From Lasiodiplodia sp. COLG20 (taxonomy: Eukaryota > Ascomycota > Dothideomycetes > Botryosphaeriales > Botryosphaeriaceae), in the NCBI GenBank assembly GCA_009801085.1, contig VNWV01000005.1, positions 2,418,001 through 2,482,000 of the forward strand: a stretch of 64,000 bases of DNA. Direction: 5' to 3'. Shown piece after piece: positions 1-8,565 of the stretch (position 1 is the first letter of the stretch; each line of letters begins with the position of its first letter). Both the position numbers and the translations under genes were made by a program. The notes below the pieces were generated by a model. The model was not told the origin of the DNA. It did no database searches and worked only from the letters and a program-made list of their open reading frames with translations.

Positions 1-2
1 CC

Positions 3-380
3 AAGACCAAGGTCACGGGCGACTCGCGCGTCGACAAGGTGCAGGACGACGTGACGGGCGCGGCGGTCGGCCAGGTCGGCCAGGGCGGCCTCGCGGAGCC
101 GGTCGGCGACGTCGTCAGCAAGGAGGCCGTCAACCGCGCCGAGCGCGGCGGCAAGGACGAGCACGGCGGATACGTGCCGTCTGCCGGCGACGAGCCGTCG
201 CAGCTGGACAAGGTCGTCGAGCCCGTGGCCGAGGGCGCCAAGGACGTCGCGGCAAGCACTAGCGAGGCTGCGGGCAAGACCGGCGAGGCAGCGGCCAAGA
301 CTGGCGAGGGCGCGAAGGAGGGGGCCGGGAAGGCGGGTGGGTATTTTGGTGGTTGGTTTGGCGGGAAGAAGGCGGAGTAA
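3..380 (+). CDS. C-terminal part of an Ala/Gly/Lys-rich hydrophilic protein (5' truncated)
   Basis: The frame is open to the left edge, so only the last ~125 residues are present; the true start lies outside the window. The visible part is hydrophilic and low in complexity. It begins with KTKVTGDSRVDKV and a Gly/Val-rich stretch, then has degenerate repeats around AGKTGEAAAKTGEGAKEGAGK, and ends in a Gly/Trp-rich tail (GGYFGGWFGGKKAE). Short Ala/Lys/Gly/Glu repeats of this kind resemble LEA-like or other disordered stress proteins, but no domain can be assigned. Third positions are strongly G/C, as expected of a real gene here. Function unknown. Confidence 0.6.
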   Translation, partial: KTKVTGDSRVDKVQDDVTGAAVGQVGQGGLAEPVGDVVSKEAVNRAERGGKDEHGGYVPSAGDEPSQLDKVVEPVAEGAKDVAASTSEAAGKTGEAAAKTGEGAKEGAGKAGGYFGGWFGGKKAE

Positions 381-726
381 GGGGAAGTGTTTGTGGTGAG
401 GGTTTGGTGTCGGACGCTTTAGATTGATATCCTGATATACCCATGTGCGCAACGGATGGGCTTGTAATGGGCTTTCTGGGCTATGAGATTTATACTTCGA
501 TTGATGACACTTGAATGATCCTTCTTGTTTGTTTCTTTTATGAATGTTTATGCGATGTTCATGCAGATGGCCCATCGTCCGTTTGGCAACGGCAGATGCA
601 GCTTATGCTTTATTCCATTCATATAAGAACGACAATGGAAAAAAAATCTTCTTTTGAAACCCTCCGCCTCCAGTGGAGAAAGCCAATCCGCCTTAACTGA
701 CTCTACCTGTGCTACGAACCTTTAAG
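381..726. other. Intergenic, no feature seen
   Basis: Compositionally ordinary 3' flank of the first gene and upstream region of the next small ORF. An A-run near 639-645 is the only simple-sequence feature. No RNA gene or credible promoter motif recognised. Confidence 0.4.
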
Positions 727-1014
727 ATGACATCGCCCCAGGCTCAAGGTATGTGTGACCCGCACGAGACTATCGCATGCCTGCACGATATGATTCACGA
801 CATCTACACCGGAAAAGATGCCGCGGATATTCTCGTCAAGCATTTCGGTGAGCAAGATGTGCTCTCAATGGCGATAGGTACAATCTACAAGCAGATCCAG
901 CAGATGTTGCAGAAGGACCGGGAAATCGCAAGGCTGAAAGATGAGCTAGTGAGGAAGGACGAGAAGATCAATGATTTATTTGCCCGGAATATTTGGAGAT
1001 ATATGCTTCCATAA
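727..1014 (+). CDS. Small hypothetical coiled-coil protein (95 aa)
   Basis: Single-exon ORF beginning at the ATG at 727; the frame is open slightly further upstream but without another ATG. The N-terminal half (to about residue 55) is mixed helix with conserved-looking CLHDMIHDIY and ADILVKHFGEQD segments. The C-terminal half (about 55-88) is a charged heptad-like helix with REIARLKDELVRKDEKI, likely a short coiled coil. No signal peptide, membrane segment or known domain. The next gene downstream also encodes a short coiled-coil protein, so the two may be related. Function unknown; it could also be one exon of a longer gene. Confidence 0.45.
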   Translation: MTSPQAQGMCDPHETIACLHDMIHDIYTGKDAADILVKHFGEQDVLSMAIGTIYKQIQQMLQKDREIARLKDELVRKDEKINDLFARNIWRYMLP

Positions 1015-1682
1015 GGGAAGGAGTAATAGGATGAGAAGTGCGTGGTGCAGGCAGTGCCGGTCAATTTGAGAGAGGCGTTTCCGGAACATCATTTCGGTAA
1101 TTGGATGATAAAGTATTTGAGAAAATGGGTAGACGTGGTGGACGAAATGACGGTAATCACCATCTTGTAGGGTTAGTGGATGGATCATTGTGGTTGCCTC
1201 CTCTTGATTGTCTTGTTGTGAAGAAGAAGAGTCACGGGACTAGGTTAGACCAACCTTCCTGTTTGGGATGGTATAGTGATGTGGGAAGCACTACGTCTAC
1301 TAGCTTCCGGGATTACGCCGTCGGACAGAGCATGCATGACCAGCTCAATGCCCTCTACAAATTGCTACATTTACTGCGGGTTAGACCTATAGTGATAAAT
1401 GGAAATGATCTGCTAGTGCACAGAGCCTCAAAATGTAGATGAGAGTAGAATAACAAGCCGGGAGGGAAAAGAGCACCAAGCATTATCTCCACCGCGCGGG
1501 ACGATCTTCAGGGGATGTCAAAGGCTCCTACCCCTTTATATAAGCAACGTATCCTCTTCGCAATCTTGAAATCGCGTCCACAAACCATTCAACTACTTGA
1601 TACCATCAACTCTCCTTCTCTACGTTACCTATAAAGTCTCGAAACAAAAGAGAAAAAAAAAAAATCTCAGAGGAGCCTCAAG
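1015..1682. other. Intergenic/promoter region
   Basis: No supported gene. The last 150 bases carry a TATA-like element (1537-1543) and an A-run just before the start codon of the next small gene, which supports that gene being transcribed. Confidence 0.4.
1537..1543 (+). promoter_or_regulatory. TATA-like box TATATAA
   Basis: TATATAA in a moderately GC background, 140 bp upstream of the ATG at 1683, a plausible spacing for a fungal promoter with a short 5' UTR. Confidence 0.4.
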
Positions 1683-1937
1683 ATGGACACCAACAATACC
1701 GCCACCAAAGACCACAGTGAGGTCTTCGACGCCAACAGCGAGCGGGTCACCAGTCTCTGCGACAAATACGACGAGCAGCTCAAGATCTACGAAGGCATGA
1801 TCAGGGACAAAGATGGGCAGGTTCAAACACTGAGGGCGATTCAGGCTGCCAACGACAAGAAAATCGCAGATCTAGAGAAGCAGTTGGAGGAGATGATGGG
1901 CGAGCTGCACCATCTGAATGACTTGGTTCCCCAATGA
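1683..1937 (+). CDS. Small hypothetical coiled-coil protein (84 aa)
   Basis: Single-exon ORF starting at the ATG at 1683 after a purine-rich leader, with a TATA-like box 140 bp upstream. Almost the whole product is predicted helix with heptad spacing: the N-terminal third is polar, then DKYDEQLKIYEGMI, and residues about 50-78 (NDKKIADLEKQLEEMMGEL) form a clear coiled coil. There is no signal peptide or membrane segment. It resembles the preceding small gene in size and in having a C-terminal charged helix, but similarity is too weak by eye to call paralogy. Function unknown. Confidence 0.5.
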   Translation: MDTNNTATKDHSEVFDANSERVTSLCDKYDEQLKIYEGMIRDKDGQVQTLRAIQAANDKKIADLEKQLEEMMGELHHLNDLVPQ

Positions 1938-3013
1938 GACGGCTGAGATGGAGTGGTATTCAGCAATTGGTGTGCAAATAGATGGATATGGACGGCTCGG
2001 AAAGGAAAGGGTTGGAAGGCTTTTGCAAAACCGGGTAACGGGAAGCCTGAGGAAGCTTTTGGGTAGTCATGGTGGCTGGGATTGCAAATTTCGGGCTAGC
2101 GGGTTAGAGGTGGAGTTTACGGTCTCATCTTGCAAGCGTTCAATTTCATGTAAAGTAGGGTCGGGTCTTTGAGCTGACGGCGACAAATCATATTGACACA
2201 AAGTTACTTCAAGTGAGCTACTCGTTGTGATTGGTGGTATCCCCGTATCTTCGGAATTAACCGGTGGTTACGCCCACTGATTGTACTTCATCTGGAGAAG
2301 TCCGGCTCGGCTTGGACGCGAGAGACGTGATTGACTCGCCTCGTCCGCTGCGCCTCACAGCGTAGGGTCCTTTCTTGGGCAAGCCACTGTGCATTCCGTT
2401 TAGTAAAATAGCCAAATGTATTAAGTTTTCCAAGTACACAATCGTGCCTGACTGCGAATGCGCTGTTGATACCAATGTTTGCCCTACCAAAGTGGATGAT
2501 ATTTTGCATGGGAAGATAGCTAGCACTCAGTAGGCTTCTTATTCGCGGCTCATCTCCCTCCTTTCCGTGGCAGATAATCTGCAGAGCATGAACCAAAGAG
2601 GATTAAAGATTATTATGGGCTGTCACTGTTGACAGAGGAATAGATGCATAAAAAACCCATAGTAAAAGTGCGCAGTGGATGAGAGTTTATGATGAGGTCG
2701 AGGATATGATTTGTGAAGCTAGAATTAGTGCCTAGTATGTTGTAGCTTACGTATTAGACTCTGTTGCTGACTGGTAGTGCTCTGGGGCCGGGTATGTAAA
2801 TCGAGGGTTCTTGGATATTAGATTGCCTGTCCAGGCCTTCGATTTTTTGGTTCCCCTGTATTAGATATTACCAAGTTTAGACCCTCTCTGAAGGCCACTT
2901 CAAAAAATCCAAGCTTTACTTGGGTGAAGATTTGTTATTTCAGAAGGCTGTCATTGAATTTGATTATCGGACGGCGACTGCTTACTAGTCTGTCCTCTCG
3001 TCATATAGTCGCG
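1938..3013. other. Intergenic, no gene recognised
   Basis: About 1.1 kb between two 3' ends. Short open frames occur on both strands, but none has conserved-looking composition. From about 2640 the region becomes more AT-rich. No tRNA-like B-box, repeat or promoter recognised. Confidence 0.4.
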
Positions 3014-3851
3014 TCATCTTCTACCGCCGCCTAGTATTTTACCTAGGCCACCGGCTTTGGATACCTTGAGAACGTCGCGGTAAGTCAGGCTTACTCTTGT
3101 TCCACGCTCGTTGTTGCCACCGGCTTCTACATATTGCTGCGGGTTGCCAAGAAGCGACCAGTTGGCTACGGTGTCTGGCCCAAGACCGGGATCTACTGCT
3201 ACAGGTGGGATGCCGTGGAGTGTGGTAGTGTATGCAGAGCCGGTAGTGAGCAGCAAGGATCGTGGCTCGCACACGATGCGCCATTTGGTTTGGCTTCCGT
3301 CCTTCTCTGCGACTGGCTCTTCACCTTGCTGGTCTGCTTTCTCCTCTTCCTTGTTCGCCTCCCACACCGACTTTGACGTCACCTCTAGAACCACTGTACC
3401 GCCAAGGCTCACCGTGGCAACAACAGGCGCGTAGGCAGCTCCATCCTCATGTGGCATGATGCCCTCGCCTCTTCTGTATTCATTGACTAAGCAATGGTTG
3501 GGAGCGCCATGTGGAGTATCTTTGAATATGCCAAGTTTTTCGAAGTGCTCAACGATGGGTGCGGGAGAGGTGGTCAGGTAGGGTGGCAGCGGCGCGGCGA
3601 GCAAAGTGTTGTTGGCGGTCAGGGTGGAGGGGTGCGCCTGGAGGCGGCGGTGCGAGAGTACAGTCCAGCGGTTGGGAGGGAGCTGCTCGCGCGTCAGTCG
3701 GCGCAACTCGGGTGCGGTGCGAACTGTGTACTTTGCTGAGAATCTGGTCTTCTTCGTAAGAGGTGATGAAGTTCGGAATGTAGAACATGGAATCAGGCAG
3801 AGACGGGATGCGCGCAGCAGCCAGCGGCTCAGCGCCAGAGTCGACAGCCAT
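3014..3851 (-). CDS. ALKBH6-type 2-oxoglutarate/Fe(II) dioxygenase
   Basis: Two exons, 3851-3732 and 3682-3014, joined across a 49-nt intron (GTACAC...CTGAC...CAG) that restores frame in phase 0; the product is 262 aa. It matches the AlkB homologue 6 branch of the AlkB dioxygenases. These use Fe(II) and 2-oxoglutarate to demethylate nucleic acid; the exact substrate of the ALKBH6 branch is less settled. The N-terminus has the family signature FYIPNFITSYEEDQIL. The metal triad is visible as H118 and D120 in GEGIMPHEDG and H196 in TTTLHGI, with a 2-oxoglutarate-binding Arg in RGTRVSLTYR (about 236). A low-complexity insert (EANKEEEKADQQGEE) lies between the core strands. The gene is divergent from the Par14-type isomerase gene, with 232 bp between the two starts. 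I am sure of the family, less of the substrate. Confidence 0.9.
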
Positions 3852-4083
3852 GTTGTTCGAGAGCAGAGCTGGTTAGTGTCGGTGCAGCAGCGGGGGTGAT
3901 GTGGTTTGTTCTATGGGCGCGAGCAGGCATGATGCAAAGCGCGCGAAGTTCATGTCGGAGATGAGAGTCGCACAAGCTTGACGAAGAGCTCCCCGCACCA
4001 ACAAAAGTCAGCGCTCTGACTGCCCCGCCATCCAACCCTCCCCCCAACCCCACCTCTGCGCATCATCGTCAATCAGCCTCGCA
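3852..4083. promoter_or_regulatory. Shared divergent promoter region
   Basis: 232 bp separate the start codons of the minus-strand ALKBH6-type gene and the plus-strand prolyl isomerase gene, so both promoters must lie here. No TATA box is evident, as is common for housekeeping genes. Confidence 0.5.
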
Positions 4084-4491
4084 ATGGCACCCAAGGGTAA
4101 AGGCAAAGCTGGCGGCAAGGACTCGGGCGACAAGGGCTCTGGAAAGCTCAAGCCCGCCACCAGCATCAACGTCCGCCACATTCTCTGCGAAAAGCATTCC
4201 AAGAAGGAGGAGGCTCTGGCCAAGCTGCGCGACGGAGCCAAGTTCGACGACGTCGCCCGCGAGTTCTCTGAAGACAAGGCGAGGCAGGGTGAGTGGCAGC
4301 CGTGTCTCTGGTTCAGGACAGAGCTGATGACAGCAGGCGGTTCCCTCGGCTGGAAGACTCGAGGAAGTCTCTTGGCCGACTTTGAGAAGGTCGCTTACGA
4401 CCTCGAGCCTAGCACCACAGGCAATCCCAAATATGGCGAGGTCAAGACTAGCGAGGGATACCACATCATCATGGTCGAGGGTCGGAAGTAG
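4084..4491 (+). CDS. Parvulin-type peptidyl-prolyl cis-trans isomerase (Par14/PIN4-like)
   Basis: Exons 4084-4288 and 4337-4491; the 48-nt intron (GTGAGT...CAG) is a multiple of three and contains no in-frame stop, so an unspliced message would also read through. The spliced product is 119 aa. A basic Gly/Lys-rich N-terminal tail (KGKGKAGGKDSGDKGSGK) precedes one parvulin domain, as in human PIN4/Par14. Landmarks are INVRHILCEKHSK, EFSEDKARQGGSLGW across the splice junction, and the terminal GYHIIMVEGRK. It lacks a WW domain, so it is not the Pin1/Ess1 type. Par14 proteins isomerise prolyl bonds and associate with nucleic acid, pre-ribosomal and mitochondrial fractions in other eukaryotes. 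The intron is certain because the exon join recreates the conserved QGGSLGW segment. Confidence 0.93.
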   Translation: MAPKGKGKAGGKDSGDKGSGKLKPATSINVRHILCEKHSKKEEALAKLRDGAKFDDVAREFSEDKARQGEWQPCLWFRTELMTAGGSLGWKTRGSLLADFEKVAYDLEPSTTGNPKYGEVKTSEGYHIIMVEGRK

Positions 4492-5601
4492 AGGCCAAGG
4501 CTAATTATGCAATATACCCATGTAGCATCAAGCAACTATATTGAACGCTGCAGAACGGCCATGAAATACGAGCTGCTGTTTCCACATTTCGAGCTAAAAG
4601 TAGCATAATAGAAGGGCCCAAATAGCAACGTCACACGGCACGCTCAAAATCAGGGGTCCGGACTGATGAACATAGCGTTAGTTGGGGATGATCGCTCGCG
4701 GTAGGGCAGATGATCTCGCAGAAAGCGGTTACTCCACAAAGACGATAAGCTCTCTGTAGCCAGCTGACTCCTTCGCCATCAAGCGGAGGATTTCCGTCAT
4801 GGCTTGTCGGAAAAGGCCGGGCATGTGCGCCACCTGGACTGGAGTCACACCAGGCGGCAGGAACAGAGATGGAGGCACAACATGGGCGGCAGAGGTTAGG
4901 GGGCATGCAGGGACCTTTTCCGGCGGAGAGGCACTCGGGGCTCCACAGGCGCGACGCGGGACACGGCTGAGGACAGCCAGTCAGACTTCCAGAAGCCTTC
5001 TAGCGCTGCAAAACTGAGAAGCTCCGCGCGCAGCGGCAACGGGGCAGTGCTGACGGCGCCGGCGCAACGGCGGCTGCTTTTCTCTGCGATTATGAGCTTG
5101 ACTGCCATTCGCCGGGCTGGGCGAGTGAAACGGCCTTGTTCGCGAGTGACCTGCGAAGATGATCGCGTGCCGGGGCCGCTGCGCTGATAGGCCCGCACGT
5201 GGCCCTGCCTGAACAGCGCGCCCGCAATCGATTGTGCGATAAGACCGGGGCCTCCACTTTCTCCAGAGCCTACAAGTCTACGCTGCGCCTCCGCCTGCGA
5301 CACGACCTGGATTTCGTTTGCGTGGAGCCAGGCCCCGTCGGCTTTTGGTCACTGCTTCTTGCCGCCTGAGAGCTGCTGACTTGGGTTCAGCCGACACCCC
5401 GCCCCGCTAATCCACCAACCCGACCATCGCGCTACCACGCCTTTTTCTCCCCATGAGCCCGTAGTCTCCTCTTCTTCGCCCGCGCAGGCCCGCTGCCAGA
5501 AATTCCCCTCCTCCCACCCGAGACCTTCGCTTTCATCTCATCTGCGGCCGGCTCCCGCCACTTTCCCTCGCGCCCCGTCCCGAAGCTCAGCTTGCGTTAC
5601 A
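4492..5601. other. Intergenic, long upstream region of the F-box gene
   Basis: 1.1 kb without a supported gene. From about 5380 to 5600 the plus strand is pyrimidine-rich (many CCC/TCC/CTTC runs), typical of fungal core promoters and 5' leaders just upstream of a start codon. A 135-codon minus-strand frame at 4896-5303 looks non-coding. Confidence 0.4.
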
Positions 5602-7713
5602 ATGGCTCAGGTCGACTCCATCGACGCCGTCGTTCGCACGGCCGGTGACGCTACCGCTACCGGTCTTGCCCAGCCTTCGTCCGATATCATACCAATTGAG
5701 CGCCCCAAGCTCAAGGGCCGCCAGCGCCTGCTCTCCGGCCTGCAGCGCATTGGCTCCTCGCCCTCGCTGGCTAAGATGGGCAGGTCCTCGTCGGCATACC
5801 GCGGCGGCAAGGCTTCCATGTCCTGCGTCTCGCTGTCAGCAGCCGGCTCCCCTTACAGCAATTCCTACGGCAGCTCGTGGTCCTCCGAGCTCTCCAACGG
5901 CTACTCTACCGCCCCTACTTCCGTTTCCAGCTCCCCCGCTCCTGAGACACAGTACCTGGACAAAACCCGCATCCGGCTTTTGGACGGTCAGAGCACCCCT
6001 TCCTCGGTCCCCCTGCCCGCAGACGTCAAGCCCGTCTCCCGCCTGGGGACACCCCTCCCCGGCGTCGACGAAGACTATTTCTCGCGCCCGGTGCAGCAGT
6101 CCAAGAAGCCACAACCCCGCCCCAACTTCAACTTCTGGGGGGACATGCCCCAAGAGCTTCGCACCGAAATCCTTAGTTACCTGAAGCCTAAGGAAATCGT
6201 ACGCTCCTCTTCTGTCTCCAAACAATGGCACAAGATGTGCTTCGATGGCCAGCTGTGGGCTCGTCTCGACGTCTCGGAATTCTACCGCGATATTCCGGCT
6301 GATGCCCTGGTCAACATCATCACTTCTGCTGGCCCTTTCGTGCGAGATCTGAACCTTCGCGGCTGCGTCCAGCTACGCGATCGATGGAACTCCAAGGGCC
6401 TTGCTGATGCCTGCCGGAACCTGGAGAACTTTTCGCTCGAGGGTTGCCGTATCGACCGGAGCTCGATCCACTGCTTCCTGCTGCAGAACAATCGCCTGGT
6501 CCACATCAACCTGTCTGGACTGGCTGGCGCGACCAATTCTGCTATGAAAATCCTGGCCGAACATTGCCCAAAGGTTGAACACCTTAATATTTCCTGGTGC
6601 AACAACGTTGATACTCGCGGCATCCGCAGGGTTCTTGAGGGTTGCCCAAATCTACGGGACCTCCGCGCTGGCGAAGTACGTGGGTTTGACGATGTTGATT
6701 TTATGTTCGAGCTGTTCAAAAGGAATACGCTCGAGCGGTTGATTCTCACCAACTGCGATAGCATTAATGACGACTCCCTAAGCGCTCTCGTAGAGGGCGT
6801 CGACAGCGAAGTAGACGTTCTTTCCGGCCGGGCAGTCGTTCCACCTCGGAAGTTGAAGCACTTGGACCTTACCAGGTGTCGCGGACTCACGGACAAGGGC
6901 ATCAAGAAGCTCGCGTACAATCTCCCCGACCTGGAAGGCCTCCAGCTCTCCAAGTGTTCAACCCTCACAGATAATGCCCTGCAAACCATTCTGCCGACCT
7001 TCCCTAAGCTCACCCATCTTGACCTTGAGGAACTCGACGAACTCACAAACCCCACCCTCCAGGCTCTTGCTTCTTCGCCATGCAGCGCCCATCTGTCCCA
7101 CCTGAGCATCAGTTACTGCGAACTTCTTGGCGATGCGGGAATGCTGCCAGTACTCAAGTCATGCACCAAACTCCAGACCTTGGACATGGACAACACACGT
7201 GTGTCGGATCTCGTCCTTACCGAGGCTGCCGCCATGATCCGAGCCCGGAACAGGGCAGCGCGGCCACTGACTGGTTCGGAGCGTCCGACGGTTGGCCTGC
7301 GCCTTGTTGCATACGACTGCGCTAACGTGACGTGGACGGGCGTGCGCGAAGTGCTGAGCCGCAACGCCGAGATCACGACGCCTCCACGTGGCACCACATC
7401 GTCCGGGCCCACTTTCCCGCGCGAGATCATCCAAATCAAGTGCTTCTACAATTGGCAACCAACCGTGGAAGAGCACACCAAACGCGTTCTGCGAGGCGAC
7501 TTCCAGGCCGCGGCAAGGCTCGAACGCAAGTGGGCAGACTGGATGATGATGAACGAGGAGGCTGGTGCTGGCGGCGCCGGTGGAAGAAGGCGTAGAAGGA
7601 GAGCGCGCGAGGCGCAAGCGCTGCACGAGGACGAGGAAGGAGGCGGCGCAGGCCTCGGAATCGGTAGGCGGAGAAGGGCCCGAAGTGGTCCAGGTGGTTG
7701 CACGGTGATGTAA
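5602..7713 (+). CDS. F-box / leucine-rich-repeat protein with C-terminal CaaX box
   Basis: Uninterrupted 703-aa frame from a well-placed ATG. Residues 1-165 are Ser/Pro-rich and probably disordered. An F-box follows at about 177-220 (NFWGDMPQELRTEILSYLKP, then SSSVSKQWHKMC), then about a dozen cysteine-containing leucine-rich repeats (about 245-560; e.g. VRDLNLRGCVQLRDRW, VEHLNISWCNNVD, LKHLDLTRCRGLTDKG). This is the FBXL/Grr1/Pof2 architecture: the F-box should bind Skp1 in an SCF ubiquitin ligase and the LRRs should bind substrates. The last residues are polybasic (RRRRRRAREAQ, GRRRRARSGPGG) and end in CTVM, a CaaX box predicted to be prenylated. That resembles mammalian FBXL2/FBXL20, which carry C-terminal CaaX boxes. 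It may be a membrane-tethered SCF receptor. The substrate is unknown. Confidence 0.9.
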   Translation: MAQVDSIDAVVRTAGDATATGLAQPSSDIIPIERPKLKGRQRLLSGLQRIGSSPSLAKMGRSSSAYRGGKASMSCVSLSAAGSPYSNSYGSSWSSELSNGYSTAPTSVSSSPAPETQYLDKTRIRLLDGQSTPSSVPLPADVKPVSRLGTPLPGVDEDYFSRPVQQSKKPQPRPNFNFWGDMPQELRTEILSYLKPKEIVRSSSVSKQWHKMCFDGQLWARLDVSEFYRDIPADALVNIITSAGPFVRDLNLRGCVQLRDRWNSKGLADACRNLENFSLEGCRIDRSSIHCFLLQNNRLVHINLSGLAGATNSAMKILAEHCPKVEHLNISWCNNVDTRGIRRVLEGCPNLRDLRAGEVRGFDDVDFMFELFKRNTLERLILTNCDSINDDSLSALVEGVDSEVDVLSGRAVVPPRKLKHLDLTRCRGLTDKGIKKLAYNLPDLEGLQLSKCSTLTDNALQTILPTFPKLTHLDLEELDELTNPTLQALASSPCSAHLSHLSISYCELLGDAGMLPVLKSCTKLQTLDMDNTRVSDLVLTEAAAMIRARNRAARPLTGSERPTVGLRLVAYDCANVTWTGVREVLSRNAEITTPPRGTTSSGPTFPREIIQIKCFYNWQPTVEEHTKRVLRGDFQAAARLERKWADWMMMNEEAGAGGAGGRRRRRRAREAQALHEDEEGGGAGLGIGRRRRARSGPGGCTVM

Positions 7714-8565
7714 ATGTGTCACGAGGCGAAAGCACTGGCGCATATGTGTTGATGAACAAATTGGCCAGACACTCTGGTAGGCAACGCCAAGTTCGGCGTT
7801 ATCGATTGATTGTTTTTGCTTGGGCTTGGGAACTGGTAACATGGAATTCGGTGTTTTGGAAGCGTACGGGATGATGGCGTGCTGGAAGGCGTCACTCACT
7901 GTTTGAGCCTGCTCTTGGTTTGCTATCTTTGGCTCCTTTCTCATTTGTTCTCCCTCACTTACTCCTTCGATTCGACATCTTCTCGCGTCTTTGATGGCGC
8001 TCATAGCGACGGGGTTTTTCGTTTCTTTGCATGCCAATAGCTGAGCTGGGCCCGCATTTTCATGGATTATGGACACTTCATCTTTGTTTTTCTGCCCCCA
8101 CTGGAAAGTATTCACTCCCTCCTCGCCGACTGGCAGACGGGCCTTTCCTCAAAGCATTACCTACTCGGGCTGCTCTTTGCCCCTTTATCACATAGAATGA
8201 ATAGCGAAGCGCTGAACATATTTGTTTTGCCTCATTTCTGTGTCATAGCTAGCAAGTCTACTACTTCTACTTTTTGGTGCCACTATGTTTTGGTCCCACC
8301 TTGTGTTCTTTCATCTGGTGGAATATAACTAAATTGTGGATACATGTGTTTTCCTTTCCTGCATTTCGTAATGTTGGCACCAGCAAGCTAAAATCAATAA
8401 AGCTGATATGAAAGACAGAAGCAACAAGATAGCTAATACTATTTTTTTGTATTCCAGACTTCATAATTCTCCAGACTCATACTTCAAAGGGTATCTTCCC
8501 GCCGTCATGTGCACGCGTGCCAGCCAGCCAATTATACAAAGGAAAAATGATGACACACTATGGTT
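7714..8565. other. Convergent 3' flanks, no gene recognised
   Basis: About 850 bp between two 3' ends. Sequence is slightly AT-rich with TTTTTGT-type and TATT-type tracts that could serve 3'-end formation of either neighbour. A 318-codon minus-strand frame (7159-8115) overlaps the F-box gene and is a shadow. Confidence 0.4.

Noticed and set aside
4896..5303. 135-codon minus-strand frame upstream of the F-box gene
   Set aside because: Arg/Ser-rich composition without conserved look; lies in a promoter region.
6282..7109. 275-codon minus-strand frame
   Set aside because: Antisense shadow of the F-box/LRR gene.
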